Assembly (NCBI GenBank): GCA_027924645.1
Contig: BSBN01000187.1
Span: 18,184,001 to 18,248,000, forward strand
Length of the DNA: 64,000 nucleotides
From: Cunninghamia lanceolata
Lineage: Eukaryota > Streptophyta > Pinopsida > Cupressales > Cupressaceae
Direction of reading: 5' to 3'
The notes beneath the pieces are model-generated. The model saw only the letters and a list, made by a program, of their open reading frames with translations, did no database searches and was not told where the DNA came from. Below, in pieces: positions 48,581 to 60,908 of the stretch (positions within the stretch are counted from its first letter, which is position 1; every line of letters starts with the position of its first letter). A program made the translations under genes and the position numbers.

Positions 48581-50480
48581 GAATTTCCTTTCCTGGAATG
48601 TCCAAGGTCTTACTGACCTCTCTAGAAAGTATTATGTGCGGGATACTTGTCAGACATATTCTGGTATTGATGTTTTATGTCTTCAAGAAGTTAAAATTGT
48701 TGCCTTCATGCTCTCTGCAACATGTCATGTCATTTGGCCTAACAACCTAATTTTTGCTTCCAAGCATGAAGTTGGTTGTTGAGGGGTTGTCACTTTTCTT
48801 GTGCCACGGTGGCATTCTTCAGTGCTTGATCATGGGTCTAATTTGACTCAGCATCTTGTCTGGATCCTCATGAATATCGATAATCATTCTTTCAGAATCA
48901 TTAATGTTTATGCTGCCAATGATGTTGGGGAAAGATCCACCATTTGGTGGTGGATTGCGGATTCAATGCCTCTGGCTACTTCGATTATGTGCGGTGATTT
49001 TAATATGGTTGAAGTGGCCTCTGACAATGTTGGGACTTTGCCTTTGCATTGGACAACTAGTGAAAGGGAAGCATGCTTTTACATGTGCAACAAATCGGGC
49101 CTTGATGACCCTAATCTCCATCTCTGCCATTCTCAGACTAGTTGGTACACGTGGAGCAATTTTTGGGTGGGAAATGATAGAGTACCAAAACACCTTGATT
49201 GGGCCATGATCTTGACACAATCATTTTTTTATCTACCGGTTACACCTCTTCCCGAGGTGTCCTTGTCAGACCACTGTCCCATTAAGTTCAGCATTGAATG
49301 GCAACTCGGCCTAGTGCATCCTTCCAAGACTCATTTTTTTTTAATACGTCCTTGTTATCTCATCAGCCCACGCTAGCACACATTCAATAGGTTTGGAACC
49401 TTGAATGTCATCCTACTCAACAAATAGGTTCGATAGCGTGGTGGAATCATGCAATTCAATAGAATTCTTGCTCCTTCGCATCTATGATCACCAGTTGACC
49501 ATTTTCCTCCGCCGCTCCTATGAGGCCACCACCTCGGATCTCTGCCAGGCCTCACAAAATCTTGTTGTGAATCCTTTTTCTTTTTACTTGCAAGCTTGTT
49601 TGGTTCACCTTCACCAATAGAAACAAATTGCCGACAATTAAGCTACAAGAGGAGCTCAAATTAAAGCCAGGTTACATTGGCTTAAAGTTGGTGACTGAGC
49701 TTCCAAAGAGTTCTTTCAAGCTCTTCATGCTCATCATTTCTCTCTTGGCATCAAAAAATTAAGGAAGGTCAAAGGGTGCTCTATGAGCTTCCCAATATTC
49801 TCCAAGCATTTGTCCACCATTACTAGAAGGTCTTCATAATTTAGATTCCTTCTGATGAGTGTCACCAGGCTCTTCAGGAGTGCCTTCGGGTTGTCCCGTG
49901 TAAGCTTTCTGGTCCCCAACAAGCCTTCTGTGATCAAGTGCTCACTCTTGAGGACCTCAAGGAGGTTTTTCAGTCTATGGATGATGACAAAGCACCAAGT
50001 TGTGAGTTTTACAAAGCCTTGTAGGCCTGTGTTGGTTCTAACCTTCATAATGTTTATCTTGAGTCCTTTCACAATAACTCTTTAGGTAAACTAATAAATA
50101 AAGGAAATATTAAATTTATGCCTAAATCCAGAGATCCTGAAGACATTTACAACTAGTCGCCGATTATCTTGCTCAACGTGCCCTACAAGATCATAGCTAA
50201 GGCCTTAGCTCGGAAGATTCGCCACATGCTGCCTCTCATTGTTTGCCCCAAGAAAACCAGCTTTATCAAGTCTCAGTTCATCTTTGACAACATTATTGCA
50301 GTTTGGGAAGGTATGGAATGGGCCCGACACTCTAAACAACAGACCATTTTTCTAAAGATTGACTTCACCAAAGCTTATGGTCGCATTGAGTGGCCTTTCA
50401 TTTTTGCCATGCTAGGAGCTTTGGGGTTTAGCCCTAGATTCCTTCAAATGGTCAACATGCTATTTATTGATGCCTTAGGC

Positions 50481-51540
50481 CATTGGGAATTAAGGTGTCT
50501 CAACCTTGGCAATTCCTTGTATTATTTTCATTGTATTTATTTATTTATTTATTGCCTATTGTGTAATTAGGATGCAAATCCTATGTTGTCATCTTGTGGG
50601 AGTTGGCACAGTGATGTGTCATCCTACATGGAAGATGACCACATGTAAATTTGTCCTCACATGAGGAGATAGGCATCCCACTTAGTGGTAGGAATATTTT
50701 GCCATGTGTTGGCATCTTGGATAGTGTGTAAGGGAATATTGACCGAAATGGTCATGACAGATTCCTATGATAGTTCTATGACATGTAAGAGTCGGAAATA
50801 GAAGATTCTATGACATGTGAAGACATGTGTCGAGAAGCATCTTGGAAGAAGGCATCTTTGGGTGCCCTAAGGTGGGTTATGACATGTTGTAAGAGAATAT
50901 GCTATTTATAGCCTGTGTATGATAGATTCTCTTACAGTTGTAAGTTATGACAGCTATGACAGATTCTATGACAGTTGTAAGAGTCATAAGAGCATCTGTC
51001 ATTACCCTTTTTGGGAATAGGCAACCTCTTTGGGATGGGGTGACTTGACAAGTGTCAGGAACACCCTACAGTGTTGGAAAGTGTCCATAGGCATGGGTTT
51101 TGGGCCATGAGTCCATGTTGGACTCCCATCTCAAGATAGAGCCATTTTTTGCCTTGTATGTTCTATATAAACAGATGCTTTGGAGAGGAGATGTATTATG
51201 TGATTGACAGGTACTATTATGCTACCAGTTTGTCTCCAGATACGAGTGTCGAAGACTCCTACAAGAGCATTGGCTCTGTGACTGTATTGTAACCTTCATT
51301 GTTTACGGAATATATTTGAGTTGTGTTTTGGAGTGTGGTGTTTTTCACCCGTAAGGGTTTTCCCCACGTATATCTTGTGTCTCTCTCTTCTGTCTTACAT
51401 TATTGTGTGATGTGTTTCCTGCAATATCTCTGTTGTTGGGTTAACATTGTTATAACTGTAAAGATTAAAACAAATTTGCACTCTTCTCTCCTCTCTAGAT
51501 TAGTGTAGGAAGCAATTTCCGCACACCTAGCTTCCTTTCA
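50481..51540 (+). repeat. 5' LTR of Copia
   Basis: It opens CATTGGGAATTAAGG where the 3' LTR has TGTTGGG, so the first two bases have decayed. It ends CTTCCTTTCA. Its left half contains many TATGACA words (about 50755-50970). The LTRs look about 95 per cent identical by eye. Confidence 0.9.
51164..51170 (+). promoter_or_regulatory. Probable TATA box of the Copia LTR
   Basis: TTCTATATAAACAGATG sits two thirds into the LTR, the usual place at the U3/R border, and is kept in the 3' LTR at 56393-56400. It would drive full-length element RNA. A possible transcript start about 30 bp downstream is not marked by any visible signal. Confidence 0.55.
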
Positions 51541-51542
51541 GT

Positions 51543-51554
51543 TGGTATCAGAGC
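51543..51554 (+). other. Primer-binding site (initiator tRNA-Met)
   Basis: TGGTATCAGAGC, the standard plant Copia primer site complementary to the 3' end of initiator methionine tRNA, two bases after the 5' LTR. Confidence 0.9.
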
Positions 51555-51657
51555 CTGGCCAGTTTTGGTTCTAGCTGCTGGGTAGGGGTTTTTTGAGCTA
51601 ATCTTAGGTTGAGTGGGAATCTGTGAAGAGTATTCTATATCTTGTTGTAGGAAGGAG

Positions 51658-54600
51658 ATGGCAACCACATCTGGAAGAGTAGAGGTGGAGAAGTTCAATG
51701 GCACAAATTTTGAGTTGTGGAAACTCAAGATGGAAGATCTACTTGTTGATCGTGACCTATGGGAAACCATTGATGTTACAAAACCTATGACAATGTCACA
51801 AGATGATTGGGACCTCAAAGATCGGAAGGCTAAGGGTCTCATAAGACTCTGTCTAGATGACTCTATCCTATTGAATATCCATGAGGAGAAGACCGTGAAA
51901 ACTCTTTGGAAGAAGCTAGGAGATGTTTATTAGGCCAAGTCCTTGGTGAACAAGCTCTTTCTAAAAAAGAAGTTTTCTCTGAAGATGGAAGACGGAGGAT
52001 CTGTTGCGGACCATATGAATGCTTTAAACATGATTGTTGCACAGTTGACATCTGTGGGTGTGAAAATGGAGGAGGAGGATTGGTGTATGACCCTGCTTTG
52101 TTCTTTGCCAGATTCATGGGATCATCTTGTCATGGCCATCAGAAGCACTACTACCACCTTCAAGATGGATGAGGTAGTGTCTTCGCTGTTATCTAAAGAA
52201 ATGCGAAGAAAGACAACCGAGTCGGCTAAAGAAGCTCTTGTGGTTCATGGAAGACCCAAAGAGAAAGGGAAGAAGAAGGACAAGAAAGGTGAAAAGGGTA
52301 GATCCAAATCCTGTGGGAGATCCAAATCTCCTGGAACGACCAAGGCTCTCTGTTGGAACTGTGGCAAAACTGGGCATTTCTGAAAGGAATGCAAAGAGGA
52401 AAAGAAAAAGAAGAATGCCCTAGATTCAGATTCTAACAAGTCACAAGATGATGGTGATGCCTTCATCGCAGCCCTAGCCACCCATGCATCTGATGATGTG
52501 TGGTTGATTGATTCTGGTGCATCATTCCACATGACCTCACATCGAAGCTGGTTCATGAAGTATGAAGAGTTTGATGGAGGAAGAGTGCACCTGGGTGATG
52601 ATTCTCATTTGAAGATTGTTGGTCGTGGAAGAGTCTCAATCTGATTCCTTGATGGACAAGTGAAGGGGATCACTGTGGTTATGCACATCCCAGGCTTGGG
52701 ATGAAACCTACTTTCTGTAAGTATGTTGAATGATGTAGGTGTGCAGGTTGTCTTTCAAAAGATGGATGCAAGATGACTAGAGGATCTATGGTGCTTGCGA
52801 AGGGTACTCAAAGAGGTACTATGTTTCAACTAGAGGCATGCACTTCACAGTGTAATAGTTCTTCTGAATCGAAGAAAAGAGCTGCAATCACTTCATCCCC
52901 ACCATCTAAACAAGTAGTGAAGAAATCTGTTGTAACACATTCTGATGGTAGTGCACATGCTTTGGAAGCTAAATTTCCTGCTGAAAAGACTATGTTATGG
53001 CATTTGAGATATGGCCACATTGGTGAGAAGGGTCTTAGAACCCTGAAAAATAAAAACCTCGTTGAGGGGTTAAATGATTGTAATCTCAAGTTTGACTTTT
53101 GTGAACATTGTGTATAAGGAAAGCAAAACCGTGTTTAGTTTTACTCTAGTTTTGACAAGTCTTTTGGTGTATTGGATCTTATTCATTCTGATGTGTTTGG
53201 TCTTGTTAATGTTCCTTCGATTTCTAAATATGTATATTTTGTATCTTTCATAGATGATTACAATAGAAGGACATGGGTTTATTTTATCAGAAGAAATACT
53301 GAAGTCTTTAGTCGATTTAAAGAGTTTAAAGCCTTTGCTAAAAATTAGACTAGTAAAAAGATTAAGTGTTTGAGAACTGATAACGGTGGTGAGTTTTGTT
53401 TGGTAGAGTTTGATAAGTTTTGTAAAGAGAAAGGGATTGAAAGACATAAGACAACTCCATACACCTCGCAGCAAAATGGAGAGGGCACTGATGGAGAAGG
53501 CTCGGTGTATGCTTAGTGGACCAAGCCTCGAACAAAAGTTTTGGGCTGAAGCTGTTGCCACTTCTTGCTACCTAGTAAATAGGTCTCCTACATCAACTCT
53601 TGTTGGTAAGACACCTATGGAGGTGTGGTCTGGTAAGAAGCCTTCAGTTAGACATCTTCATGTTTTTGGTTGTGAGGCATATGCACATATGCCTAGGGAG
53701 AAACAATCTAAATTGGAGAACAAGGATGTTAAGTGTATTTTCATTGGCTATGGTGTCGGTGTGAAAGGATACAAGCTTTGGGATCATGTGGCTGAAAAAG
53801 TATTGTACAGTAGAAGTGTTATCTTCAGAGATCTAACACCTTCCATTGTTCTATAGCTAGAATAGACACAAAAGAAAGAAGACGTGGTTCAGTTTCCTTC
53901 TACCCCTGAGAAGACTGAACCGACAGACCCTATGAGACCTGATGATGAGGAGAGCTCAGAAGAAGAAGCAGAACCTCAACCTCAGCCATTGAGGAGGTCT
54001 ACATGAACAAGAAAGCAACTTGATAGGTTTGGTTATTCATTACTTGATTCTAGTTGTGCTTTTGCTTTACTTACTAACACTGATGAACCTAGAACTATGA
54101 AAGAGGCTATGGGCATGAAAGATACAGGTTCCTAGAAGAAGGCCATGGAAGATGAGATGGCTTCTTTGGAGAAGAATAAAACATGGGACTTGGTGCCTTT
54201 GCCTAAAGGACAGAAACCCGTTGGATGCAAATGGGTGTTCAAGAAGAAATTCAGTGCAGATGGTAGTGTTGAAAAGTACAAGGCTAGATTGGTTGTGAAG
54301 GGGTACTCACAAGTGGAGGGAATTGATTATAGTGAAATTTTCTCTCCCATTTCAAAGCTAACATCCATTTGATTCTTGTTATCTCTTGCAGTTGCTTATG
54401 ACTTAGAGGTAGAACAGATGGATGTGAAGGCAACTTTCCTTCATGGTGATTTGGAGGAAGAGATTTACATGTCACAGCCAGAGCATTACAGAGAGAAAGG
54501 TAAATAAAATTTGGTTTGCAAGTAGAAAAAGTCTTTGTATGGTTTGAAGCAGTCTCCTAGGATGTGGTATATGAAATTTAATGCCTTTGTGTTGTCCATT

Positions 54601-55665
54601 GGATTTCTAAGATCAAAATCTGATCATAGTGTGTATTACAAGTTTGACAATGATCACATTCTCATTATTGCATTGTATGTTGACGATATGCTATTGATTG
54701 GGAATGGTAAGAATATGATTTCTGATTTGAAGTCTTAGTTGTCAGCACAGTTTAAGATGAAAAATCTTGGGGTAGCCAGGTACATTATGAGAATGGAAAT
54801 TAGGTGAGACAAAGCTAACATAAAACTTTGATTAAGCCAGGGTAAGTATGTGAAGACCGCGTTGGATAGATTCAGCATGGTAGATTGTAGACCATTGTGT
54901 GTTCATGTTTCATTGGGGACAAAGTTGTCTATTAATGATTGTCCAAAATCTCCTAGTGAGGTGGAGGACATGAGCAGAGTACCTTATGCTAGTGTTGTTG
55001 GTAGTTTGATGTATGCTATGGTCTGCACAAGACTAGACATTTCCCTAGCAGTGGGAATCCTTAGTCGATTTATGGCTAATCTTGGACAGGTACATTGGGA
55101 TGCAGTTAAGTGAGTGTTCAGATATTTGAGGGGTGCTTATGAGTATTCCATATGCTATCATGGTAATGCTACAGGGCCTCTGCATTTAGTTTGTATTCGT
55201 GGATATGTGAATTCTGATTGGGCAGGTGACATTGATAGTAGGAGATCCACCAGTTCCTATGTGTTCAGTATGTTTGGTGGTGCAATTAGTTGGATGAGTA
55301 AGCGACAACCTGTGGTTTGTTTATCCATGACAGAAGTTGAGTATATGGCAGAAACTTATGCTTGCATGGAATCCATTTGGCTTAACAGATTGTGTTCAGA
55401 TATTGGTGTTGATGCTCGATAGATTACGATTTGTTGTGACACTCAGAGTGTGATTTGCCTAGCGAAGAATCCAATTTTCCATGCCAGAACAAAGCATATT
55501 GATGTACAGTTTCACTTCGTACGAGACATGGTAGAGGATGGCAAGGTGAATTCGGAGTTGGTAGATACTTTGAAGAATGTTGCAGATGCATTAATGAAAC
55601 CAATGGGCATAGAGAAGTTTAGATGGTGTTCGGAGTCTATGGGCCTCTTGGCATATAGGAGTTAA
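51658..55665 (+). pseudogene. Copia gag-pol polyprotein, degenerate
   Basis: It starts MATTSGRVEVEKFNGTNFEL, then gag up to the zinc knuckle CWNCGKTGHF (52352-52381), with stop in place of the next residue before KEC. Protease: WLIDSGASFHMTSH (52501-52542). A one-base loss near 52755 shifts the frame. Integrase: WHLRYGHIGEKG and CEHCV zinc-binding parts; LIHSDVFG, FIDDYNRRTW and RTDNGGEF catalytic parts; a second shift at the YTSQQNG region (about 53465), then KVLYSRSVIF. Reverse transcriptase: NKTWDLVPLPKGQKPVGCKW, KARLVVKGYSQ, QMDVKATFLHGDLEEEIYM, YGLKQSPRMWY and an intact LYVDDM (54676-54693). RNase H: VNSDWAGDIDSRRSTSSYVF and EYMAE. It ends LLAYRS at 55665. Confidence 0.9.
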
Positions 55666-55703
55666 ATCCTGTTATTTCTATTGGCTCTTACAAGGTGTTC
55701 GAC

Positions 55704-55714
55704 AAGTGGGAGAA
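55704..55714 (+). other. Polypurine tract of Copia
   Basis: AAGTGGGAGAA abuts the 3' LTR start TGTTGGG. It would prime plus-strand DNA synthesis. Confidence 0.75.
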
Positions 55715-56769
55715 TGTTGGGAATTAAGGTGTCTCAACCTTGGTAATTCCTTGTATTATTTTCATTGTATTTATTTATTTATTGCCTATTGTGTAATTAG
55801 GATGCAAATCCTATGTTGTCATCTTGTGGGAGTTGGCACTGTGATGTGTCATCCTACATGGAAGATGACCACATGTAAATTTTTTCTCACATGAGGAGAT
55901 AGGTGTCCCACTTAGTGGTAGGAATATTTTTCCATGTGTTAGCATCTTGGATAGTGTGTAAGGGAATATTGACCAAAACGGTCATGACAGATTCCTATGA
56001 CAGTTCTAGGACATGTAAGAGTTAGAAATAGAAGATTCTGACATGTGAAGACATGTGTCGAGAAGCATCTTGGAAGAAGGCAGCTTTGGGCACCCCAAGG
56101 TGGATTATGACATGTTGTAAGAGAATATTCTATTTATAGCATGTGTATGATAAATTCTCTTACAGCTGTAAGTTATGACAACTATGACAGATTCTATGAC
56201 GATTGTAAGTGTTGTAAGAGCATCTGTCATTGCCCATCTTGGGAATAGGCAACCTCTTTGGGATGGGGTGACTTGACAAGTGTTAGGAACATCCTATAGT
56301 GTTGGACAAGTGTCCATAGGTGTGGGTTTTGAGCCATAAGGCCATGTTGGATGCCCATCTCATGATAGAACCATTTTTTGCCTTGTATGTTCTATATAAA
56401 TAGGTGCTTTGGAGAGGACATGTATTATGTGATTGATAGGTACTGTTATGCTACCAATTTATCTCCAGATATGAATGTCAAAGAATCCTGCAAGAGCATT
56501 GGCTCTGTGACTGTATTGTAACCTTCATTGTTTATAGAATACATTTGAGCTGTGTTTTGGAGTGTAGGGTTTTTCACCCGTAAGGGTTTTCCCCACGTAT
56601 ATCTTGTGTCTCTCTCTTCTGTCTTACATTCTTGTGTGATGTGTTTACTGCAATATCTCTATTGTTGGGTTAATATTGTTGTAACTGTAAATATTAAAAC
56701 AAATTTGCACTCTTCTCTCCTCTCTAGATTAGTGTAGGAAGCAATTTTTGCACACCTAGCTTCCTTTCA
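55715..56769 (+). repeat. 3' LTR of Copia
   Basis: It begins TGTTGGGAATTAAGG and ends CTTCCTTTCA, directly before the TAGCC duplication. It keeps the original TG end that the 5' LTR has lost. Confidence 0.9.
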
Positions 56770-58469
56770 TAGCCTGTATCACCATCAATGGTTGCCAGTC
56801 TTAGGCCTTTGGCCTTTTTTGATCAATTCACCAAGGCTGCCCTTTGGCTCCTTCTTTGTATGTTCTTGTTGTTGAAGGGTTTGGCTATTTATTGGCTAAC
56901 TCTATCTCCTCTGGGGTTCTCAAAGGCATTGCTTTGCCTGATTCCTCGCATCAGCTAGTCAATGGTCATTTTGTTGATGATTCATTTCTCACTCTCATTG
57001 AGGAAGAACAGAATGTTAAGGAAGCGCTTCAGTGTCTTGACACCTTTTGCCTGGCTTCTAGGTTGGTTATTCAATGGCACAAGACTCAATGCTATCACTA
57101 GTCTTTCCTTCCAGCGCCTCCATGGATTCTCAGCTATGGCTGGAAGTGGATTGCTCATGGAGAAATTTTCCACTTTCTTGGCATTCCCTCTACCTTTCAA
57201 GCATCTTTGACCAAACTTTGGAATGCAGTTCTATCCAAAATTCAGAAGAAGCTTTCTTTTTGGATTACCAAACCGCTTTTGTTGGCTAGGAAATTTCAAG
57301 TATGCTCCAAAATTCTAGCAGCCACCCATGTTTATTACTCTTCTTGTTGGGTTCCATCTAAAGCCTCTTATATGAAGCTTGAGAAGCTCCTTCATGATTC
57401 TCTTGGGCCTCCTTTGAAGATCATAAAGGATTTCATCTCACGGCATTAGAATCTTGTTGCCTTTCATGTGATTCAAGTGGGCTTGGCCTACTTTAAACCC
57501 ATAGACAAGGCTTGGCTTTATGTGTCAAATGGATTGTCCATGCCATCTCTAGCAATGAAACTTGGAAGAACCTTTTCAAACATTGTGTTTCTTCTGGGTT
57601 TCCAGTCAACCATCCAGCTTGGAAAGGGATTAGTTTTCAGACCCTTCTTTTTATGAAAGAATCAGTGCATATCTAGGGGTCTTTTGTTGCCAAAAGTATA
57701 TGGAGTGCCTAGCAAGTTATTAAGAACTAGCTCTTTTGGGTTGGAAATGGTTTTAGAGATGGTCTCTCCTTCAACCAGCACAATCTTTGGTGGTCCCCAC
57801 TCATTCAGCTTCAAGGGCTCCTTCTCGCTCGTCTTCCTAGGGTCAAGGCCTTGCACTTTCACAAGAAAGGCATTCACACTTGAGATTTCTTTTCTAGAGC
57901 TACCATGATTCTTTTCTCATGGGATGATTTGAGTGTTCAATTTCACCTTTCTCAGTCTGATCAAGAGACTTTTGAGGCCATTAAGGAGGCTCTCCTAGTT
58001 GAAATGTTGATTAAAATTGGTTTCCATTCTTCCAATCCATAGTGGAAGGACTGGTGTTGGATGCCTAATACATGCTTCTATAATTACAAACTACATCTAG
58101 GGTATCAATGACTTTCTCCATAGCTTATCATGGTGCCCAGCCTCAATTTGAGATGGCATTTGCTATCCCATCTTTCATCCTAATAATGCAAGTTTCATAA
58201 TATTTGGACGGTTGTCGTGGAACCCAAATTGGCCCATTTTGCTTGGTGTATTCTCTTCTAAGGCTTACCAGTGGGCTCTCACCTTTGCCACATGGGTGTC
58301 TAAGATCCCCGTTGCCCTTTATGTGGGCAACCAGAGTCCTTTATGCACCTCTTTTGGTATTATCATCAAGCCTAGCATTTCTAGAGCTAGATTCATGATT
58401 TTTTTCTGCCCCTTCCGTCTTGAGACTTTCTTATGGCACATGGCTCTTATGGGGGATTGGCCTTGTATC

Positions 58470-58905
58470 TGTTAGAAATATAAGGAGTGTAGAATTGAAA
58501 TAACAATGAATTAGCAATAAAAGCACAAAATAGACAACACAGATTTACGTGGAAAAACCTAGTAATATACCAGGAAAAAATTGATAGGCAAAGATGTCTG
58601 AATTTTATTCTCAGAAGAAAACTCACAGTTACAAAACTTTTTCTCATGCCTTGGGATTCAAGCTCAACAAACCTAAATATTCATGGAAAAGCACATGCAA
58701 AAACTGATCAAATCTAAAGATAGATTTCCATGTATAAAAGTGTGAGTGGCACTTCTGCATACAATTTTGCATGGTGAACATGAGAAACATGGTTTCCATT
58801 CCTTGGCCTTTAGCCCCACTAGGCGAGTACCTAGGGCACTAGATGAGATCTCAGTCGACTGCTCGTCACTACTGGAATAAGTCAAACTCACTTCAAATTT
58901 CAAAA
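58470..58905. mobile_element. Solo LTR (436 bp) in ORF2 of L3
   Basis: Homologous to 7354-7789, equal in length, and at the same base of the LINE. It is flanked by perfect GTATC copies (58465-58469, 58906-58910). It starts TGTTAGAAATATAAGG; the last bases have decayed from CAACA to CAAAA. Confidence 0.8.
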
Positions 58906-59726
58906 GTATCCCCTTCAAGTATACTCAAATTTGGCATGCTTCAGAGTGGAGATCCTCTTTCAATTATGGAAGGATACAAATTCTTTTATATTTTCTCATT
59001 GTTCTGTGGATACAAATGTTTCGCTCTATGCTAAAACTACTATTTGCTCCAACGTTTTGTTACAGATTTAAGTGCAGGCTAGCAAGGTGGCCCTAGAGGT
59101 GGATCATCTCTAAGAGCTTCTTCATCATTGGGGTAATGCCTCGTGCACTGTTGCTCAAGTGCCTCCTAATTCTTTGGCCTCCCGCAACTGCACTCCTTGC
59201 AGTCACCATTGAGGTTGGAGTTTTTCTGCTCAATGCTCCTGCTCCCCTAGTTCCTAGGTTCATTGCCACCATTCTGGAGGCCAACCAAACTCTACTTGAT
59301 GGCATTCTACCTCACCCCCTCCTCGCGATGCCACTTTTGGGTGGCCTTCTGGGGTGCAGAGCCTTCCACTAGTGGTGGTAGTGGCTGGTCATCTCCTGAT
59401 TCTTCTAAATGGCTCCCTCAGTTGGCTTTGGCTATATCACCAACCCAGATTGAAGAGAAAGATAAAGACAAAGATGACTATGGATGGTTTGTTCCTAATG
59501 TCACTCCTAACCCCGCTGATGTATGGGGAAATTCAGATGACCGTGATCCTCCTCTGCCTCCATTTGGTGTAGCTCTCTCTGCTTAAGCAGCTTATTTTTT
59601 TGTGTAAATTATTATCTAGGCTAGGCCCATTTGAGACTCTACGGGTGTGCTCTTGTATCCACCCAACCTTTTTTGTGTACTTTTAATAATTTTTAATAGA
59701 AATTGGTGCTTATACATTAAAAAAAG

Positions 59727-59736
59727 ATAAAAAGTT
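59727..59736. repeat. 3' target-site duplication of LINE L3
   Basis: GATAAAAAGT, one change from GCTAAAAAGT at 47155-47164. Confidence 0.65.
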
Positions 59737-60908
59737 TTCTCAGTTAAAGTGGTTAGTCCTTTAATTTTTTTATTTTTTTATAAACTAAAGTGATAGTTAC
59801 AATCAATAGGTTCTTGGTTTAGTGGTGAAAATGAAATGTTTTGAACAAGCCCACCAGGAATTAAGTCTTGTTAAGTGCAAGCCCCCAACACCATAAAGAA
59901 TTGACAAGATAGAAAATTTGATATACCATGATACTTGGCCTAAAATTTTAATAGATTTTACAATATATGAAGAAATAAAAAATACTACTATACATAAGTA
60001 AATCCATACCAAAACTTTGGATTTCTGTCTTAAGGCCATACTTTTTTAGTCATTTCTTGAATTGAATCTGAATGAGGCAAGTTGTGGAGGTTAAAACTTA
60101 AATACCATGGTGGAGGAGCTTTGAAATAAGGGTTGCTGACTCTTGATTTAACTTCAGCAAGCATTGCACATAATTGCTAGATTTGGGACATGACATCTCT
60201 GAGAAAATCTACCAGAATTCAATTGTTCACAATGAAGAAAAATCCTCATTCTTTGCAAGTTGCCTTCATTTTCCTAACCAATTCATGATCTTGGAGATTG
60301 TTTAAGTCTTCACCATCTAGTTCATATGAAAATTGTGAAATATCAATAATAGGAAAATCAACTTTCTTCACACTGGTTTGAAAAGACATGGTTAGAATCA
60401 CAAAAGAAAAGTACAACAATTTTTTTTCTTAGTATACAAAACAATATTACATAATAACCACCTTTGTTACTACTATTTTTTTACACATCAATTGCTAACT
60501 TAATTGATCAAACATCTTATATCTATTTAAGAAGTGCAAACCTCATAGGCTTACCAACTAAAGCCGTGGAAAAAACTTTGTGCCACAAATCATATATTCA
60601 CATTTGAATATGGTAAGCTTCCAATGTCAGGGTCCTCGACCTAGACCTAGACCTAAACCTCGAGGGTTCATTCACAATAGCCCTACCTATGTATCCCTTC
60701 CTAGGGAATCAAAGGTTTTGTAGTTCATACACCAACAATAGAGAAAATTCATCCTCTCCTCATGATATTTCTAATCTCACTTATAAAATCTTAGCCTTTA
60801 AGTCAATCTTATGATTCCAATTCATTTCATACACCAATATGTGATAACTAAAGTAGTCCAATCAAATGTTGGATCAATGTCAACATCAATGCACAAACAT
60901 ACACAAAA
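59737..60908 (+). repeat. D block, copy 3
   Basis: It matches the other D blocks and is closer in many small differences to copy 2. It carries the third dioxygenase fragment. No other feature is recognised. Confidence 0.8.
60000..60389 (-). pseudogene. Dioxygenase N-terminal fragment, copy 3
   Basis: Frame MSFQTSVKKVDFPIIDIS ... NNLQDHELVRKMKATCKE, then an additional TGA in place of Trp, GFFFIVNN, and the TGA shared by all copies. The downstream remnant (QLCAMLAEVKSR, LSFNLHNLPHSDSIQEMTKK) is also present. Confidence 0.68.

Larger units (their letters stand above)
50481..56769 (+). mobile_element. Ty1/Copia retrotransposon, complete but degenerate
   Basis: LTRs of 1060 and 1055 bp enclose a primer-binding site for initiator tRNA-Met, a gag-pol frame in the order gag, protease, integrase, reverse transcriptase, RNase H (integrase before RT defines Copia), and a purine tract. 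Target duplications are TAGGC (50476-50480) and TAGCC (56770-56774); the L1 LINE has TAGCC at this site. About twenty stops or shifts make it non-autonomous now. The integrase C-terminal style (GYGVGVKGYKLWD) suggests the Tork group, tentatively. Confidence 0.92.
48579..59586 (+). pseudogene. LINE L3 ORF2, split by Copia
   Basis: The endonuclease half is nearly open: MNFLSWNVQGLTDLSRKY, then after a stop a 191-codon frame (48801-49376) with NVYAANDVGER, MCGDFNMVE, WYTWSNF, HLDWAMI and SDHCPIKF, the expected order of catalytic and DNA-binding motifs. The reverse transcriptase starts about 50090 (LNVPYKIIAKALARKI, FLKIDFTKAYGRIEW) and is cut after LFIDAL by Copia. It resumes at 56775 (CITINGCQS) with GHFVDD at 56964-56981 and the post-RT region KLWNAVLSKIQKKLSFWITK. 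It ends VALSA at 59586. Stops and shifts make it inactive. Confidence 0.88.
47165..59726 (+). mobile_element. L1-type LINE, copy L3, split by Copia and a solo LTR
   Basis: Without its insertions this copy is about 5.83 kb. A Copia element (50481-56769) lies between reverse transcriptase motifs A and B, and a solo LTR (58470-58905) lies at the same base as in L1. The upstream endonuclease is the best preserved of the three copies. It is inactive. Confidence 0.9.
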
